Shown here: in pieces, positions 1-5,274 of the stretch | How the letters are laid out: every line of letters starts with the position of its first letter | Position numbering within the stretch: position 1 is the stretch's first letter | Program-made: the position numbers and the translations under genes | The notes under the pieces: generated by a model | Told to the model about the DNA's origin: nothing | What the model saw: the letters and a program-made list of their open reading frames with translations, nothing else | The model's database searches: none | NCBI GenBank assembly: GCA_017474705.1 | Contig: JAFVHC010000064.1 | Span: 1 to 6,615, forward strand | From: Bacillota bacterium | GTDB lineage: Bacteria > Bacillota > Clostridia > Lachnospirales > Bianqueaceae | Reading direction: 5' to 3' | Length of the DNA: 6,615 bases

Positions 1-4
1 AACC

Positions 5-40
5 AAGGGTGGACAAGCGTACATACGTTTGTCCACCCTT
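5..40 (+). terminator. Long hairpin, possible terminator of an upstream plus-strand transcript
   Basis: Bases 5-20 pair with 25-40 to give a 16-bp stem with a 4-base loop (21-24). One position (17/28) is a G-U wobble if the plus strand is transcribed, but would be an A-C mismatch in minus-strand RNA, which favours a plus-strand RNA. A weakly T-rich stretch follows (GTTTGACCTT), so this may be the terminator of a gene left of the window. The hairpin resembles the one at 171-203 in architecture and in the TTTGAC-TT that follows each, so both could instead be ends of one repeat-like element. Only four bases are visible to its left, so its context is unknown. Confidence 0.5.
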
Positions 41-169
41 GTTTGACCTTATGGACGCAAAAAAGCACGAGGATGAAACGCGAAGCGCGAGAGTCCGAGT
101 GGTTTTAAGGGACCGGGAGCGTCGAAGACGCGAAGGTCACTGTGTTTACCAATACTTCCTAACAAAATA
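41..169. other. Intergenic stretch with nested small stems, no convincing protein gene
   Basis: Several short stems are visible. CGCG at 79-82 pairs with 86-89 around a 3-base loop. GCGTC at 119-123 pairs with GACGC at 127-131 around GAA, and this stem is enclosed by GACC (111-114) pairing with GGTC (135-138). The stretch is rich in GAA-type loops and lies between the hairpins at 5-40 and 171-203. An open frame of 66 codons crosses it (9-209, plus), but that frame runs through both hairpins, has no ribosome binding site and encodes a very Arg-rich, low-plausibility peptide. The stretch could be a small structured RNA ending at the 171-203 hairpin, a dispersed intergenic repeat, or plain spacer. 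I do not recognise a known RNA family. Confidence 0.3.
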
Positions 170-210
170 CAAAGGACGAGCGCATGATATGCGTTCGTCC
201 TTTATTTGAC
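165..210. terminator. Bidirectional-looking intrinsic terminator after the GH3 gene
   Basis: Bases 171-185 pair with 189-203 (15 bp, 3-base loop 186-188). On the minus strand the stem follows the GH3 stop codon by about 20 bases and is followed by TTTGTATTTTGTTA, a fair U-tract, so it should end the ribU-GH3 side. On the plus strand it is followed by TTTATTTGACTTT and could also end a transcript coming from the left. Position 180/194 is G-U in plus-strand RNA and A-C in minus-strand RNA, so the stem is slightly better as a plus-strand structure. Confidence 0.65.
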
Positions 211-223
211 TTTGGGGCGTTGT

Positions 224-2764
224 TTATGCAAACCATTCCCCATAGGGAATAGCGTTTTCATAACCGTTGGACATCATCAGAGCGCGGATCAGTCTGTATG
301 CGCAGTCTACGGCTTTTTCGCGGGGAAGCGATCCGTCCTGGAGGGCATTTCTGATATCCTCGACATCGATGGGATTGCCCGGCATGATCAAATCGTTTCC
401 GGCGATCATGCATTTGTGGGAGGATGCGCAGCCGGCAGTCGTGGGCGTCCAGTCCGTCATGACGATACCTTGGAAGTCCCACTCACCGCGCAGTACAGTG
501 GTGATGAGATCCGTATTATTGGCTGCAGGTACGCCGTTGATCAGATTATATGAGGTCATCAGGCACATGGGCTGAGAGGCCTTGACGGCGATCTCGAAGC
601 CGCGCAGATAGATCTCTCGCAAAGCCCGTTCGGAGACGACGCTGTTGCTGAACATGCGGTTGTCTTCCTGGCTGTTGCAGGCATAGTGCTTGATGGTAGT
701 ACCGATGCCGGGGAAACGCTGTACGCCGCGGGTGATCGCAGCAGCCATGACACCCGCGATCAGAGGATCCTCAGAGTAATACTCGAAATTGCGGCCGCAC
801 AGAGGATTACGGTGGATATTCATACCGGGGGCCAGCCACCAGGTCACACCGAATTCCAGCATTTCGCCGCCGACGAGCGCGCCGATCTCTTCGAGGATCT
901 CGGGGTTCCATGTCTGAGCCAGCAGAGTGCCGATCGGGATCGCGGTCGCGTACATGTAGTATCTGTCGGCGTTTTCATGATCGGAATTCTTGCTGAACAG
1001 ACCGCCGGAAATAGCTGCGAAGATGCTTTCAGAATAGATCTTGCCGGTGGCTCGGTCGACGTCATAATGACGCATCAGGCGCAGTCCGGCAGGACCGTCG
1101 GCCATGGAGATGGCCGGCAGATCATACTTGTCTTCGAACTGGCAGGTAGTCTCTCCGGCAGCCCCGGGTACGTAGATACCGGTCTCGACGAGTTCATCAT
1201 CCTTGAGGTTGTCCTGACCTTTGGAGATCTCTCCCATCAGCATATGGATCAGTTCCTCATCGGTCATTTTTTCTGCGATGGCACGGGCCTTGGCATCGAT
1301 CGCAAGAGCGGGGTAGACCTTTTTCTGTTCTGCCGCAGGGGCAAACAGGATCGGGGTCAGACCTTTCTGCTCGGCGACTTTCAGCCAGGCGGCCGTCAGT
1401 TTCTCGATAACAGGCTGCGGCGGGACGATCTCGTCCAGTTTCTCATCCAGGGGCAGGATGTGTGTCGTGGATTCCATGATGACTTCCTGCTCGACCTGAA
1501 GGACGGCCAGGGTCTTCAGCTGATCGGAAGCGCAGCCGGCGAACAGCCCATACTTGCCCGCTTCGATGACCCATGCGGATCTATCTTCGGAGAAACTTGC
1601 AAAACCCTTCGCAGGTGCTTCGACCTTAAGACATACGCTTTCACCCGGGGCCAGAGCCTTCGTCTTCGCGAATCCGACCAAACGCTTGAATTCTTTCTGC
1701 AGCGCTGTCTGCGGACAGGCAGCATACATCTGGACGACTTCTTTTCCGGTATATGTATCGCCGGTATTGGTCACCGTAACACGCAGCGTCACTTTTTCGG
1801 GACTGACTTCGACCTTTTCTTCGGACAGAGCGAAAGTGGTGTAGGAAAGACCGAAGCCGAAGGGGAATGCCGGTTTCACACCAAAGCTGTCGAAGTAACG
1901 GTATCCGACGTAGATGCCTTCTTCATAAGGCTCATGATCGGTGTCGCCATCGTTATGGCTGAATTTCTCAGAACTCGGGAAGTCCTCATACTTCTGGCTC
2001 CAGGTCGTCGTAAGCTTACCGGAGGGTGTCACTTTGCCTGTGAGGATGTCCGCCACGGCATTGCCGGCTTCCATACCGCCCTGAGATACGTACAGGATGC
2101 CGCGGATGGAAGCATTGGCGAGGATCTCCGACAGGTCGATCTGGCCGCCGGTATTGATCAGCACGACCAGGTTCTGATTCAGCCCGGAAAGCAGGGTGAG
2201 TTCTTCTTTTTCCTGATCGCTGAGCAGGTAGTCGCCCGGCGCGAAGAATCGATCCCGACCTTCGCCCGCGATCCGGCTCAGTACGTAGATGACGACATCG
2301 GCAGCAGAGGCTTCTTCGGCGATGATGGGATTATAGTCTCCTTCGATGAAAGGATCTTCCCGCATGATGCGGAAGAAGGACATGCCGCTGTCCGCCTGGA
2401 TGTGGCTCATTTTTTCAACGATCCGATCCCGCCAGGCATACTGGTCGGCGGTACGTTTTTCCGGCGCAGCTAAAGCCTTTTCTCTGTTGATGATCCGTAT
2501 GCCCGCCAGATCCAGCCCTTGCTGGATGCTGATGACCTCACGCTCGTTTACATCGCCGGAACCGGTCCCGCCTTTGATCATGTGGCTGACACCATTGCCA
2601 TAGATGGCTACGGAACGATCAGCGGACAGGGGCAGGATCCCGTCATTTTTCATCAATACCATGCCTTCCGCGGCAGCTGCCCGTGAAATGCTGCGATTCT
2701 TTAGTTCGCGAGGGGTAACATCCTGCGTCGTGGTTCCACTGTAGGATCTGACTCTTCGTTGCAT
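224..2764 (-). CDS. Glycoside hydrolase family 3 beta-glucosidase-like enzyme, permuted domain order
   Basis: This 846-residue protein has no signal peptide, so it probably hydrolyses imported oligosaccharides or aryl-glycosides in the cytoplasm by the retaining GH3 mechanism. Domain order is reversed from the usual GH3. The alpha/beta sandwich comes first (about 31-260, with EGMVLMKNDGILPL at 33-46 and AGEGRDR at 166-172). A PFGFGLSYTTF segment (301-311) and a fibronectin III-like domain (about 325-411, VTNTGDTYTGKEVVQMY) follow, then a linker, then the TIM-barrel-type domain (about 495-800). The barrel domain shows DGPAGLR (556-562), GRNFEYYSEDP (657-667), KHYACNSQE (692-700) and VMTDW (768-772), where Asp771 is the expected nucleophile. 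Glu168 of AGEGRDR is my inferred acid/base, by analogy with family members. The permuted order and length are known from rumen beta-glucosidases such as Butyrivibrio BglA. Start: ATG at 2764 with AAGGAG (2772-2777) spaced 7 bases away. Exact substrate (beta-glucoside, xyloside or other) is not decidable from motifs. Confidence 0.9.
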   Translation of the reverse strand: MQRRVRSYSGTTTQDVTPRELKNRSISRAAAAEGMVLMKNDGILPLSADRSVAIYGNGVSHMIKGGTGSGDVNEREVISIQQGLDLAGIRIINREKALAAPEKRTADQYAWRDRIVEKMSHIQADSGMSFFRIMREDPFIEGDYNPIIAEEASAADVVIYVLSRIAGEGRDRFFAPGDYLLSDQEKEELTLLSGLNQNLVVLINTGGQIDLSEILANASIRGILYVSQGGMEAGNAVADILTGKVTPSGKLTTTWSQKYEDFPSSEKFSHNDGDTDHEPYEEGIYVGYRYFDSFGVKPAFPFGFGLSYTTFALSEEKVEVSPEKVTLRVTVTNTGDTYTGKEVVQMYAACPQTALQKEFKRLVGFAKTKALAPGESVCLKVEAPAKGFASFSEDRSAWVIEAGKYGLFAGCASDQLKTLAVLQVEQEVIMESTTHILPLDEKLDEIVPPQPVIEKLTAAWLKVAEQKGLTPILFAPAAEQKKVYPALAIDAKARAIAEKMTDEELIHMLMGEISKGQDNLKDDELVETGIYVPGAAGETTCQFEDKYDLPAISMADGPAGLRLMRHYDVDRATGKIYSESIFAAISGGLFSKNSDHENADRYYMYATAIPIGTLLAQTWNPEILEEIGALVGGEMLEFGVTWWLAPGMNIHRNPLCGRNFEYYSEDPLIAGVMAAAITRGVQRFPGIGTTIKHYACNSQEDNRMFSNSVVSERALREIYLRGFEIAVKASQPMCLMTSYNLINGVPAANNTDLITTVLRGEWDFQGIVMTDWTPTTAGCASSHKCMIAGNDLIMPGNPIDVEDIRNALQDGSLPREKAVDCAYRLIRALMMSNGYENAIPYGEWFA

Positions 2765-2789
2765 TGTGATTCTCCTTTTCTTTTATATG

Positions 2790-2806
2790 GAAAGCTGACA
2801 GCTTTC
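2790..2806. repeat. Small inverted repeat between ribU and the GH3 gene
   Basis: GAAAGCT pairs with AGCTTTC around a 3-base loop. It lies in the 60-base gap between the ribU stop and the GH3 start. In the minus-strand transcript it is followed by an A-rich sequence rather than a U-tract, so it does not look like an intrinsic terminator. It may be a processing or stability hairpin or have no role. I see no convincing promoter in this gap. Confidence 0.4.
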
Positions 2807-2824
2807 GGTGGCATGTTGGACGTT

Positions 2825-3496
2825 TCAGATCTTCCCGGTAAGTACCAGGATGATCAGAATGCAGGTGATGATCAGTGCGGCGGCGATCAGCATCACGCCG
2901 GGACGAATCTTATGTGGAGCGGCATTCTCCGAGGAGACAGCTGCGGAAGGTGCTACCAGACCGGCTTTGCGCAGAGTGATGACCAGCGGCTTATACAGCA
3001 GCATGACGAAGGCCGCGTTCAGCACGCCCTTGAGCAGATTGAAGGGCAGAAAGACGGTAGGCAGCATCGGTGCGACAGCTTCCCGGGGATAGCCCATGTA
3101 GATGGGAGTAAGGATATAATTCCATAACAGCATGACGATGACCATGCTCACGATACCGCATACCAGACCGATGACCGCGCCTTTCAAGGTGTGGTTCTTC
3201 TTGTAGATGTAGGCAGCCATGCAGGCAAAGGAGCAGGTGGAGACCAGGTTCATCACGGCGCCGATCCAGCCCGTCTCGCTTACGGTGACCATCTCCACCA
3301 GAGATACGACCAAAGATACCAGAAACGCGGAGACCGGTCCGAACATGAAGCCGGCGATCGTGATCGCGACATCTTTGGGCTCATACTTGAGCGGAGGCAT
3401 GGCAAAGACGGGGATCCGGATCACCAGCATCAGCAGATAGGCCAGTGCCGCGGTCATTGCCAGCGTTACCATGGTTTTTGTGTTGTTGTTTCGCAT
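2825..3496 (-). CDS. ribU: Riboflavin ECF transporter S-component (RibU)
   Basis: This 223-residue membrane protein binds riboflavin and works with the shared ECF energising module (EcfA/EcfA'/EcfT), which is not in this window. The RibU family signature is clear: LKYEPKDVAITIAGFMFGP at 36-54, and PFNLLKGVLNA at 151-161 before the last core helix. Hydrophobic segments lie at about 9-31, 42-70, 78-97, 105-130 and 148-172. Start: the ATG at 3496 has AGGAGG (3505-3510) 8 bases upstream. The same frame stays open to 3751 but that extension would translate through the FMN riboswitch, so it is rejected. The FMN riboswitch and terminator upstream fit the function exactly. Oddity: after the usual core there is a Ser/Ala/Pro-rich linker (about 181-199) and an additional hydrophobic helix (about 199-219), making the protein longer than the usual six-helix, roughly 190-200-residue RibU. 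Confidence 0.92.
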   Translation of the reverse strand: MRNNNTKTMVTLAMTAALAYLLMLVIRIPVFAMPPLKYEPKDVAITIAGFMFGPVSAFLVSLVVSLVEMVTVSETGWIGAVMNLVSTCSFACMAAYIYKKNHTLKGAVIGLVCGIVSMVIVMLLWNYILTPIYMGYPREAVAPMLPTVFLPFNLLKGVLNAAFVMLLYKPLVITLRKAGLVAPSAAVSSENAAPHKIRPGVMLIAAALIITCILIILVLTGKI

Positions 3497-3498
3497 AA

Positions 3499-3531
3499 TA
3501 GAAACCTCCTGAATAAAGATTTGGGTTTCTA
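3499..3531 (-). promoter_or_regulatory. Hairpin overlapping the ribU ribosome binding site
   Basis: In the minus-strand RNA, TAGAAACC (3524-3531) is fully complementary to GGTTTCTA (3499-3506). The second arm includes the last two G of the AGGAGG site (3505-3510), leaving the rest of the site in a 17-base loop. If it forms, it would dampen translation initiation of ribU. This could add a translational layer under the riboswitch, or be a fortuitous 8-bp pairing. Confidence 0.4.
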
Positions 3532-3536
3532 GAGCA

Positions 3537-3565
3537 ATGAAAATGTCCGGAAAAGACTTCCGGAC
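3537..3565 (-). terminator. Intrinsic terminator of the FMN riboswitch expression platform
   Basis: On the minus strand GTCCGGAA pairs with TTCCGGAC (plus coordinates 3545-3565, 5-base loop), followed by ATTTTCATT. It lies about 35 bases after the aptamer and before the ribU start, the standard place for an FMN-controlled terminator. The arm CCGGAC could alternatively pair with GTCTGG of the aptamer 3' side, giving a possible antiterminator when FMN is absent; that pairing is inferred. Confidence 0.7.
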
Positions 3566-3600
3566 GTGGTAAGCAAAAGCGGTCAGACATGTTGGCGCGC

Positions 3601-3709
3601 TTCTTCTTCCATCCAGACTATACTGTCGGTTCCGGAATCGAACCGGATCAACCTTAAAAGGCTCGCGGACTGTACCGCCGGTCGGGGATCGCACCCTGCC
3701 CTGAAGAAA
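3601..3709 (-). promoter_or_regulatory. FMN riboswitch (RFN element)
   Basis: Read on the minus strand, the element has the conserved FMN aptamer blocks in order: TTCTTCAGGGCAGGGTG, then CCCGACCGGCGGTACAGTCC, GCGAGCC, GATCCGGTTCGATTCCGG, ACCGACAGTATAGTCTGGATG and closing GAAGAA. The outer TTCTTC and GAAGAA form helix P1. It starts about four bases after the predicted transcription start and precedes a terminator and ribU. High FMN should favour termination and stop riboflavin uptake. The match to the family is close at nearly every conserved position, so the identification is firm. Confidence 0.97.
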
Positions 3710-3719
3710 CTCTGAAATA

Positions 3720-3748
3720 ATCATACAGCAGCCCCGGTCGTCTGTCAA
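3720..3748 (-). promoter_or_regulatory. Sigma-A-type promoter of ribU
   Basis: On the minus strand a consensus -35 TTGACA (3743-3748) is followed after exactly 17 bases by -10 TATGAT (3720-3725). The predicted start is near 3713, just ahead of the FMN aptamer. The -35 box is perfect and the -10 differs at one position, so this should be a strong constitutive promoter with control left to the riboswitch. Its -35 lies only 8 bases from that of the divergent promoter at 3757-3785. Confidence 0.85.
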
Positions 3749-3756
3749 CATGATGC

Positions 3757-3785
3757 TTGCTTTTTTTTACCTTATATGGTATACT
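3757..3785 (+). promoter_or_regulatory. Promoter of the regulator-ABC-NifH-like operon
   Basis: TTGCTT (3757-3762) and TATACT (3780-3785) are spaced 17 bases apart, and TGG directly before the -10 gives an extended -10 (TGn). The spacer begins with a T-run. The expected start is around 3791-3793. A short inverted repeat, TACC...GGTA (3768-3781), overlaps the -10 and could be an operator, but it has only 4-bp arms. The -35 box is weak, so the extended -10 is probably important. Confidence 0.65.
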
Positions 3786-3819
3786 GGATCAGTCTGAAAT
3801 CAAAATCATGTATTGCGAT

Positions 3820-3913
3820 GAAGACACACTGCTGAGTCGAAAACTTCTTGCGGTACCGGGTCCTGTGCCCGCTGCCAAAACAAGTCTTATTTTTATGCTG
3901 TACGTGTGTCTTC
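3820..3913 (+). promoter_or_regulatory. Structured leader RNA, candidate riboswitch aptamer of unassigned class
   Basis: GAAGACACAC (3820-3829) is perfectly complementary to GTGTGTCTTC (3904-3913), a 10-bp closing stem around 74 bases. Inside, GCGG (3850-3853) and CGGG (3857-3860) pair with CCCG (3868-3871) and CTGC (3872-3875), an 8-bp helix with a TAC bulge and a 7-base loop. A weaker CTTG/CAAG pairing (3847-3850 with 3881-3884) competes at its base. A terminator follows two bases after the closing stem, and the operon genes follow that. This is the layout of a ligand-sensing attenuator. I looked for the conserved boxes of cobalamin, TPP, SAM-I, FMN, glycine, fluoride, ZTP and NiCo riboswitches and did not see them. 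It could also be a protein-binding leader. Confidence 0.55.
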
Positions 3914-3915
3914 CC

Positions 3916-3947
3916 GCGGGGTCTGTTTCAGATCCCGCTTATTTATT
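3916..3947 (+). terminator. Intrinsic terminator in the operon leader (attenuator)
   Basis: GCGGGGTCTG (3916-3925) pairs with CAGATCCCGC (3929-3938): ten pairs including one G-U, loop TTT, then TTATTTATT. It stands between the promoter and the first gene, so full-length transcription must read through it. A competing pairing exists: 3792-3800 at the predicted RNA 5' end can pair with 3925-3933 (seven Watson-Crick pairs plus two flanking G-U), which would open the terminator. That antiterminator is inferred. Confidence 0.75.
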
Positions 3948-3965
3948 GCATAGAAAGGATCGATT

Positions 3966-4247
3966 ATGGAATCAAGAGTCGCCGTCATCGGCATTATTGT
4001 GGAAGATCGTTCACAAGTCGCACATCTCAATGAGATCCTGCATGAATATGGCAGATATATCATCGGACGTATGGGCATCCCTTATCGGGAGAAGAAGATC
4101 CAGATCATCAGCATCGCGATCGATGCACCGCAGACTGTGATCAGTGCGGTCTCGGGTAAGATCGGCCGGCTGGAGGGGGTCAGTGCCAAGACTGCCTATT
4201 CCAATATCGTCAGTGAAACGATCCTTACGGAGCAGGAATATGACTGA
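3966..4247 (+). CDS. TM1266-family small regulator (ACT/NikR-C-like fold)
   Basis: This 93-residue protein matches the family annotated as the putative iron-only hydrogenase system regulator (TM1266 type). Recognisable features are an N-terminal beta strand (RVAVIGIIVED, 4-14), LNEILHEYGRYIIGRMGIPY (21-40) and GKIGRLEGVSAKTAYS (64-79). The family has a ferredoxin-like ACT/NikR-C fold suited to binding a small ligand or metal; its ligand is not established to my knowledge, and there is no DNA-binding domain visible. Start: ATG at 3966 with AAAGGA (3954-3959) 6 bases upstream. Its 3' end overlaps the permease start by 8 bases, so the two are translationally coupled. No hydrogenase or hydrogenase-maturation gene is in the window, so its job here is more likely tied to the ABC importer and NifH-like protein. 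Confidence 0.85.
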   Translation: MESRVAVIGIIVEDRSQVAHLNEILHEYGRYIIGRMGIPYREKKIQIISIAIDAPQTVISAVSGKIGRLEGVSAKTAYSNIVSETILTEQEYD

Positions 4248-5274
4248 TACAGTTCGTCGGATACGTATGCCCGGCACCCTGTCCATCGGATGGAAAGCGG
4301 TCCTGATCGTGCTGTCCCTGGCTACAGCGTTGATCGCGCTCAGTATCGGACGGTATGCGATCCCGGTCCGGGACGTGGCGGGTTCGATCCTCGGTCATCT
4401 GCGCGGTGTGGAAGTATTGTCTTCCAAGGACGCGCTGGTCCTGTGGAACATCCGTATGCCGCGGATATTGCTGGCACTTTTGGCCGGCGCAGGACTGTCT
4501 TTGAGCGGCCTGGCGTTCCAGAGCCTTTTCGCGAATCCGCTGGCAACTCCGGATACCCTGGGTGTAGCTTCCGGCTCCAGTTTCGGAGCAGCGCTCGGCC
4601 TGCTGCTGGGTTTCCGTTGGATCGGTGTGCAGTTGTTCGCTGTTGCTATGGGCATGTTGGCCGTTTGCCTGACCTTTCTGGCCGGATCCGGCCGTGGAAG
4701 AGGGCTGAATACCCTGGTCCTGGCCGGTATCATGATCGGTTCGCTGTTTTCGGCATTGGTATCCTTCGTCAAATTCGTAGCTGACGCGGAGTCGCAGCTG
4801 CCCGCCATCACCTATTGGCTCATGGGCAGTCTGGATGTCGCCGGTTACAAGTCCCTGTTGTATGGAGCCCCGCCCATCCTTGTGGGCATCATCGTGCTGG
4901 CGCTGCTGCGCTGGCGCCTGAACGTGCTGCCACTGTCCGATGACGAGGCCGCATCTTCCGGCGTGCGTATCCGGACCCTTAGGACCATCACCATCCTCAT
5001 GGCAACGATGATGACGGCCTCCTGCGTCGCCATGTGCGGCCAGGTCGGCTGGGTGGGATTGCTGATCCCCCACATCTGCCGGATGAAATTCGGCAACAAC
5101 CATCTGTCACTGGTACCGGCATCGGTCAGCCTCGGTGCGGTTTTCCTGGTGGTGGTCGATACGCTGGCCAGAACGATCACGGCACAGGAGATCCCGATCT
5201 CCGTTCTGACCGCGATCATCGGCGCCCCATTTTTCATCCTGTTGATGCGGCGCAGCGGAGGGTGGCAGTTATGA
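4240..5274 (+). CDS. FecCD/BtuC-type ABC importer permease
   Basis: This 344-residue polytopic permease belongs to the type II importers that carry iron-siderophores, haem, cobalamin or related metal chelates. Family motifs: RMPRILLALLAGAGLSLSG (72-90) followed by FQSLFANPLATPDTLGVASG (93-112), GQVGWVGLLIPHICR (267-281), DTLART (307-312) and EIPISVLTAIIGAPFF (317-332). The length is normal. Start: ATG at 4240 with GGAG (4229-4232) 7 bases upstream; the frame is open to 4144 but that would overlap the regulator extensively and has no ribosome binding site. The stop overlaps the ATPase start as ATGA. Only one permease gene is present, consistent with a homodimer. The cognate substrate-binding protein is not in the window, so the ligand cannot be inferred beyond the class. 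Confidence 0.93.
   Translation: MTDTVRRIRMPGTLSIGWKAVLIVLSLATALIALSIGRYAIPVRDVAGSILGHLRGVEVLSSKDALVLWNIRMPRILLALLAGAGLSLSGLAFQSLFANPLATPDTLGVASGSSFGAALGLLLGFRWIGVQLFAVAMGMLAVCLTFLAGSGRGRGLNTLVLAGIMIGSLFSALVSFVKFVADAESQLPAITYWLMGSLDVAGYKSLLYGAPPILVGIIVLALLRWRLNVLPLSDDEAASSGVRIRTLRTITILMATMMTASCVAMCGQVGWVGLLIPHICRMKFGNNHLSLVPASVSLGAVFLVVVDTLARTITAQEIPISVLTAIIGAPFFILLMRRSGGWQL

Noticed and set aside
9..209. Possible 66-residue plus-strand protein
   Set aside because: The frame reads through both long hairpins, has no ribosome binding site and gives an Arg-rich peptide resembling no family I know.
686..2473. 595-codon open frame on the plus strand
   Set aside because: It lies entirely antisense to the GH3 gene, whose motifs are unmistakable; the encoded sequence shows no domain I recognise, and long antisense frames are common in codon-biased GC-rich genes.
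3497..3751. N-terminal extension of RibU to an ATG at 3751
   Set aside because: The extension would translate the FMN riboswitch and terminator and even part of the promoter; the internal ATG at 3496 has a textbook AGGAGG and matches RibU N-termini.
3820..3947. Cobalamin riboswitch ahead of a BtuCD-like importer
   Set aside because: This would fit the transporter, but I see no GCCACTG-type B12 box and no core matching the conserved cobalamin aptamer; GCTGCC at 3871-3876 is not a match.
3757..4140. 127-codon plus-strand frame starting in the promoter region
   Set aside because: It starts within the predicted promoter, crosses the structured leader and terminator, and overlaps the well-supported regulator gene in another frame.
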